Source of the DNA: Rickettsiales bacterium
GTDB lineage: Bacteria > Pseudomonadota > Alphaproteobacteria > Rickettsiales > UBA1997
DNA: 17,867 nt
Assembly: GCA_947425005.1 (NCBI GenBank)
Contig: CANDYP010000017.1
Coordinates: 1-17,867 of the forward strand
Direction of reading: 5' to 3'
Position 1 is the first letter of the stretch, and every line of letters begins with the position of its first letter. The notes beneath the pieces are model-generated. The model searched no databases. It was not told the origin of the DNA and was given only the letters and a program-made list of their open reading frames with translations. Below are positions 14,523-17,867 of the stretch, piece after piece. Position numbers and translations under genes: made by a program.

Positions 14523-14945
14523 TTAGGAAATTAAATTTTGTTTTTTGAAGTCTAGAAATTCTTCGTAATTTCTGATGTAATCTTCTTCTTTGTAGAAGTC
14601 GTCTACCAAAACCATCAACACGCAATCTGGAGTAAAATCAAATAACTCACGCCAAACTAACTGATTAAATAACATGCCTACATTTGGCCTGTTAAGAGTT
14701 ACTACCTCCTCTCTTTGGCCATCATTAAGACGAACTTTACACCCCCCAGAAAGCGCAACATAAACTTGCTTTAGATCCTTATGAGCATGCTGTCCGCGCG
14801 CAGTTTCTGAGCCATTATTAAAGAGGTAATAAACCCTCTTTATCTCAAACGGAATATTTTTATGAGCCTCTAATGCAACTAGGGAGCCTCTCTCATCACA
14901 ATGAGTTTCAAACTCCAAAAATTTTATCATTTTCTTACCAAACAT
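14523..14945 (-). CDS. NDP-4-keto-6-deoxyglucose 3,4-ketoisomerase-like cupin (FdtA/QdtA, WxcM C-terminal type)
   Basis: A 140-residue single-domain cupin. ARGQHAHKDLKQVYVALSG (49-67) carries the catalytic His pair of the FdtA/QdtA family (His53, His55), and the DERGSL and FKKQ ends match the small family size. The family isomerises dTDP-4-keto-6-deoxy-D-glucose to the 3-keto sugar, the substrate of the aminotransferase encoded 7 nt downstream. Galacto (FdtA) or gluco (QdtA) outcome cannot be judged. The ATG at 14930 is an alternative start, preceded by GGTAAGAAA and giving 135 residues that begin MIKFLEFE; I consider it at least as likely as 14945. It is the first gene of the sugar cluster on this strand, 81 nt after the znuA stop. 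Confidence 0.87.
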   Translation of the reverse strand: MFGKKMIKFLEFETHCDERGSLVALEAHKNIPFEIKRVYYLFNNGSETARGQHAHKDLKQVYVALSGGCKVRLNDGQREEVVTLNRPNVGMLFNQLVWRELFDFTPDCVLMVLVDDFYKEEDYIRNYEEFLDFKKQNLIS

Positions 14946-15001
14946 ATTTGATTAACGGAATTAATTCGGACAATAAGCGTAGAAAGTTTTGTATTTTTCA
15001 A

Positions 15002-15024
15002 CCAAAGCTTTCGGTGAAGCTTGG
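15002..15024. other. Hairpin just after the znuA stop codon
   Basis: CCAAAGCTT (15002-15010) and AAGCTTGG (15017-15024) pair, with one bulged base, around TCGGTG. It lies 2 nt past the znuA stop on the minus strand. What follows on that strand is A-rich (TTGAAAAAT), not a T-run, so it is not a standard intrinsic terminator. It could protect the znuA 3' end or separate znuA from the sugar cluster. Confidence 0.35.
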
Positions 15025-15026
15025 CC

Positions 15027-15884
15027 TCAATACAAGCAGCCAGCTACGCCTCTAGAGATCATTAACAATAATTCTTCGTAACTATTTTCCTGCCCAATCA
15101 AATCCAAAGTTGCGAATTTGATTTGGTAATTTTTGGACAGTTTTAGGGAGGTGTTTTTTTCGTCTTGTTTGTCGCCGAGAATGCATTTTATGCGGCCTTG
15201 TTTGGCCAAGATGTCGAACTCTTTTAAGGTGCTAACTGTTAGCTCGCTGTCGTGATCGTGAGTCATTATTTGCAGGGGTTTGAGGGAGAAATAGTTTTCG
15301 AAATATTGGTAGCCGTCGTGGTAGATCACATAGTCGCGACCCTTTACCTTAGAGAGTTGCGCTTTGATTATTTTTTCGGTCGCTCTGATTTCTTTTTTAA
15401 AATTTACGAAATTTTTTTGATATTCTGCAGAATTTTTTTGATCAATTGCAGAAATTTTTTGCGTAATAAATTCAGCAATATTTACGGCATTTTCCGGATC
15501 GAGCCAAATATGCGGATCGACTTTTGTTGCATCGCTTCGTCGCTTTAAAAGCTTGATATTGTTGGCTTTAATCAATTCGAAAGCTTGCGACTTTTTTTCT
15601 ACCGCAGCGATCAAGCGAGAAAAATTTTTCTCCAAATCATCACTCACGTAAAAAATTAAATCAGCTTTTTGCATCGCCTTAACATCACTTTTTTTTAACT
15701 GGTAATCATGCTCCGACAAAGCGGGATTAATGATCAAAACATTGTTGCTCTTATCTTTGGTGATTGCCAAAATGATTTGGTAAATGGGATTTATTGACGC
15801 CGCGATAACTGGCTTCTCGTCAATAAAATCAGCAGCAGAAACCGTTCTTGCGCACAGTAAAAAAATTACAAAAAGCAATTTCAT
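15027..15884 (-). CDS. znuA: Zinc/manganese ABC transporter substrate-binding protein ZnuA
   Basis: A periplasmic metal-binding protein of cluster A-I, 285 residues from ATG 15884. The signal peptide MKLLFVIFLLCARTVSA is expected to be cut before ADF. Likely zinc ligands are His59 (SEHDYQL), His125 (VDPHIWLDP), His189 (YHDGYQYFENYF) and an acidic residue near 261 (TLDLIG). The long His-rich loop of many ZnuA proteins is absent, with only THDHD at 208-212. Starting 33 nt further upstream (15917) would put 11 residues before the signal sequence and overlap znuC, so it is rejected. The gene diverges from znuC with only 20 nt between starts. No znuB permease is in the window. Zinc rather than manganese is inferred from the His-rich tail of ZnuC. 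Confidence 0.88.
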   Translation of the reverse strand: MKLLFVIFLLCARTVSAADFIDEKPVIAASINPIYQIILAITKDKSNNVLIINPALSEHDYQLKKSDVKAMQKADLIFYVSDDLEKNFSRLIAAVEKKSQAFELIKANNIKLLKRRSDATKVDPHIWLDPENAVNIAEFITQKISAIDQKNSAEYQKNFVNFKKEIRATEKIIKAQLSKVKGRDYVIYHDGYQYFENYFSLKPLQIMTHDHDSELTVSTLKEFDILAKQGRIKCILGDKQDEKNTSLKLSKNYQIKFATLDLIGQENSYEELLLMISRGVAGCLY

Positions 15885-15904
15885 CAAATTAAAATTTAGA
15901 GTTA

Positions 15905-16612
15905 ATGTCGCTCGCAAGCCTTGAAAATATTGGCCTCAAGATCGCCGGTCAGCAAATTATTGACCGGATTTCGCTGCATTTAAACAAAGGTGAAATCACA
16001 ACTTTGATCGGCCCCAATGGCGGCGGCAAAACTTCGATTGCCCGCATTTTGCTTGGCGTTCTACGTCCCACTTCCGGAACAATCACCAAAAATTCCAACA
16101 TCAAAATCGGCTACATGCCCCAAAAAATTGAAGTGGAACGCACCATTCCGATGACGGTCGAAAATTTCCTCACGCTTTCAACGCACAAAATTATTTTCGA
16201 CGATCACATTCGCAGCCTGATCTCACGCCTCAAATTAGAAAATATTTTACAAAAACAAATTCACGATTTGTCCGGCGGACAGATGCAGAAAATTTTATTT
16301 CTGCGCGCCATTATTAATAAACCCGATTTGTTGGTGCTCGACGAACCCACGCAATACATGGATATCGGCGCCACTGAAGAATTTTATCAGATTATTGACG
16401 AGATTAGAAAAGCTCAGCACTGCGCTATTTTATTGATCTCGCACGACCTTCATATGGTGATGCAGAAAACTGATTTTGTCTTTTGTGTGAATCATCACGT
16501 GTGCTGCCACGGCTCGCCAGAATCGATCAATCAGCATCCGGAATATTTGTCGCTGTTTGGGAATAAAAGTGCGCTGGGGATTTATCAGCATCATCACGAT
16601 CACAAGCATTAG
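15905..16612 (+). CDS. znuC: Zinc ABC transporter ATP-binding protein ZnuC
   Basis: A 235-residue ABC ATPase that would power metal import with ZnuA and a ZnuB permease. Motifs: Walker A GPNGGGKT (36-43), Q-loop MPQK (71-74), signature LSGGQ (122-126), Walker B LLVLDEPT (142-149), and the switch His180 in ISHDLH. The C-terminus is His-rich (QHHHDHKH, 228-235), typical of ZnuC and a possible zinc sensor. It is divergent from znuA, so the two genes probably share a control region that must overlap their 5' ends; I do not see a clear Zur operator. The next gene downstream is mrp on the other strand, behind a long inverted repeat, so znuB is not in the usual znuCB position. Confidence 0.92.
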   Translation: MSLASLENIGLKIAGQQIIDRISLHLNKGEITTLIGPNGGGKTSIARILLGVLRPTSGTITKNSNIKIGYMPQKIEVERTIPMTVENFLTLSTHKIIFDDHIRSLISRLKLENILQKQIHDLSGGQMQKILFLRAIINKPDLLVLDEPTQYMDIGATEEFYQIIDEIRKAQHCAILLISHDLHMVMQKTDFVFCVNHHVCCHGSPESINQHPEYLSLFGNKSALGIYQHHHDHKH

Positions 16613-16630
16613 GCTTAAGACGTGGTTTAA

Positions 16631-16747
16631 GTAAGAGTCCGGGACAAGAAACCCCCCTACCCCCCCCTTGTCAGGGGGGCTTGACCGAACTCAATCAAAG
16701 CCCACCTGATAAGGGGGGTAGGGGGGTTTCTTGTCCCGGACTCTTAC
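16631..16747. repeat. Long imperfect inverted repeat between znuC and mrp
   Basis: A left arm (16631 to about 16682) is repeated in reverse at about 16698-16747, with some 15 nt between. Identity is nearly complete: the arms differ by two extra C in the left C-run and a few substitutions (TTGTCAGGGGGG against TTATCAGGTGGG). Each arm has an inner C6/G6 hairpin. The outer bases GTAAGAGTCC sit against the mrp stop codon, so the structure could end transcripts from both convergent genes. A third copy at 17814 shows it is a dispersed element. Confidence 0.92.
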
Positions 16748-17778
16748 TACAATAACTCCGCCACCCCCCTAAAAATAACCGCACTTTCTGAATCAGAATT
16801 CGCCTCAGCAATCGGAACGCGCGACTCTGTCGAATCAGCTATTTCCTGCATAATCGGCACCTCACCCAAAAACCTAATCCCCGATTTTTCCGCCAAATTT
16901 TTGGCCCCGTCTTTCCCAAAAATATATTTTTTCTCACCGCCAACTTCCAAGTAAGACATGTTCTGCACCAAACCCAAAACCGGAATTTTTAATTTTTCAA
17001 AACAGTCAATCGACTTCACCACGTCAATCACCGAAAGGCTCTGCGGCGTCGAAACAATCACCACCCCTGCAATCGGAAATTTTTCGGCCACGCTCAAATA
17101 AACGTCGCCCGTTCCCGGAGGCATGTCGATCACCATCACGTCAACTTCTTTGCCGTCGCTTTGCCAATTCACGCTACGAATTAATTGGTAAAGAATTTTA
17201 GTCACCATTGGCCCGCGCCACACGCCGGCGGATTTTTCGTCGACCAGCGATCCAATCGAAATACATTTTACGCCGTGCGCCATCATCGGCAGTAACAGCC
17301 CATCCTCCATTTCCGGCTTGCCCGAAAGATTCATTAAATGCGGAATTGACGGGCCGTAAATATCGGCATCCACCAAAGCCACGGTCTTTCCCATCTTTTT
17401 TAAACTCACCGCTAAATTGCAGGCAATCGTTGACTTCCCTACTCCGCCTTTGGCTGATGCCACTGCGATTATTTTCTTCACCCCGATTACCGGCGTGATT
17501 TCACTTTTCTGCTGATCTTGCGGCGCCGCTTTATTCGCGGTCAGAGCAATGATCACCCGATCAAAACCGATCTCATTTTTAATTCTTTCTTGGCACAGCT
17601 TGATCAACTCTTCGCCCTGCTTGTGATTGATCTTGAGGACATCCACATCAATCGCAAAAATCACGCTTTCGCCCTTCTGCGCAATCCCTTGTATCGCCTT
17701 ACTATCCGCCAGATTATTGTTGATTCCAAACCTGCTTAAGGAAATTTTTCGCAAAACTTCTAAGATTTTTTCTTCCAT
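16747..17778 (-). CDS. mrp: Mrp/ApbC iron-sulfur cluster carrier P-loop ATPase
   Basis: This 343-residue MinD/Mrp-type ATPase is thought to carry Fe-S clusters to apo-proteins in the cytoplasm. An N-terminal DUF59/MIP18-like domain (about 1-75) precedes the deviant Walker A KGGVGKST (110-117), DADIYGPSIPHL (137-148), VIDMPPGTGD (216-225) and VQNMSYLEV (271-279). The CxxC that usually follows NMSY is missing (EVGGEKKY instead), as in a number of alphaproteobacterial homologues, so cluster binding by this motif is not expected. The start ATG 17778 is clear. The gene stands alone between two copies of a dispersed repeat and is convergent with znuC. It looks like a housekeeping gene outside the sugar locus. 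Confidence 0.93.
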   Translation of the reverse strand: MEEKILEVLRKISLSRFGINNNLADSKAIQGIAQKGESVIFAIDVDVLKINHKQGEELIKLCQERIKNEIGFDRVIIALTANKAAPQDQQKSEITPVIGVKKIIAVASAKGGVGKSTIACNLAVSLKKMGKTVALVDADIYGPSIPHLMNLSGKPEMEDGLLLPMMAHGVKCISIGSLVDEKSAGVWRGPMVTKILYQLIRSVNWQSDGKEVDVMVIDMPPGTGDVYLSVAEKFPIAGVVIVSTPQSLSVIDVVKSIDCFEKLKIPVLGLVQNMSYLEVGGEKKYIFGKDGAKNLAEKSGIRFLGEVPIMQEIADSTESRVPIAEANSDSESAVIFRGVAELL

Positions 17779-17813
17779 CTCTGTATACTGATTTTAAAAT
17801 TTAGAATGAGATT

Positions 17814-17867
17814 GGGACGAGAAACCCCCCTACCCCCCTTATCAGGGGGGCTTAAACCGAGCTCGAT
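17814..17867 (+). repeat. Third copy of the znuC-mrp repeat, cut by window end
   Basis: From GGGACGAGAAACCCCCC onward this stretch repeats the left arm seen at 16641 in the same orientation, including the hairpin CCCCCCTTATCAGGGGGG and a similar CTTAAACCGAGCTC tail. It begins 36 nt upstream of the mrp start. An inverted partner arm, if present, lies beyond the window. Confidence 0.88.

Noticed and set aside
14946..15001. Promoter for the fdtA-like gene (TTGAAA with CTTATT or GCTTAT on the minus strand)
   Set aside because: The -10 candidates match the consensus at only three of six positions; too weak to list.
15002..15024. Intrinsic terminator after znuA
   Set aside because: A hairpin is present but no T-run follows on either strand, so it is listed only as a hairpin.
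16631..17867. CRISPR array from the repeated C/G-rich units
   Set aside because: Only three units, two of them inverted and one over 1 kb away, with no regular spacers and no cas genes.

Overview
The window reads as part of an AT-rich bacterial chromosome. It carries a surface-polysaccharide (LPS or capsule) sugar-biosynthesis locus next to zinc-uptake genes and an mrp/apbC gene. The most likely host is an alphaproteobacterium, possibly of the Rickettsiales or Holosporales type. Two weak clues point that way: a palindromic repeat whose reading gives HPGLVPGS, inserted in frame in a gene, and an Mrp protein without the CxxC pair. No rRNA, tRNA or other taxonomic marker is present, so the placement is an inference.

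Layout, left to right. 1-541 (-): C-terminally truncated SAM methyltransferase. 581-2641 (-): one-chain alpha+beta E1 thiamine-diphosphate dehydrogenase without E2/E3 partners. 2747-3685 (+): a lone family 2 glycosyltransferase, facing the other way. 3737-7618 (-): a compact GDP-heptose block, namely an HddC-GmhB fusion, GmhA, HddA and a GDP-mannose-4,6-dehydratase-like enzyme. 7628-8632 (-): SDR 1. 8629-9822 (-): acyltransferase 3. 9806-11020 (-): an odd Nudix protein containing an in-frame palindromic repeat. 10992-11963 (-): SDR 2. 12047-13330 (-): a ColD-like 3-dehydratase with His in place of the PLP lysine. 13427-14945 (-): an FdtB/QdtB-type aminotransferase and an FdtA/QdtA-type ketoisomerase. 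15027-15884 (-) and 15905-16612 (+): divergent znuA and znuC. 16631-16747: a long imperfect inverted repeat. 16747-17778 (-): mrp. 17814-17867: another copy of the repeat, cut by the window end. No stretch over 300 bases lacks a gene.

How the genes may work together. GmhA, HddA, GmhB and HddC are the complete known route from sedoheptulose-7-phosphate to GDP-D-glycero-alpha-D-manno-heptose. A GMD-like 4,6-dehydratase next to HddA could turn this into GDP-4-keto-6-deoxy-heptose. The ColD-like enzyme would remove the 3-hydroxyl. The orphan E1-type enzyme could add a two-carbon branch at the 4-keto group, as YerE does in yersiniose synthesis, and one of the two atypical SDRs could finish the sugar. 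FdtA/FdtB suggest a second sugar, a 3-amino-3,6-dideoxyhexose, whose RmlA/RmlB supply is not in the window. The single-enzyme calls are mostly firm. The combined pathway, a GDP-linked branched 3,6-dideoxyheptose, is a hypothesis and the most interesting possibility here.
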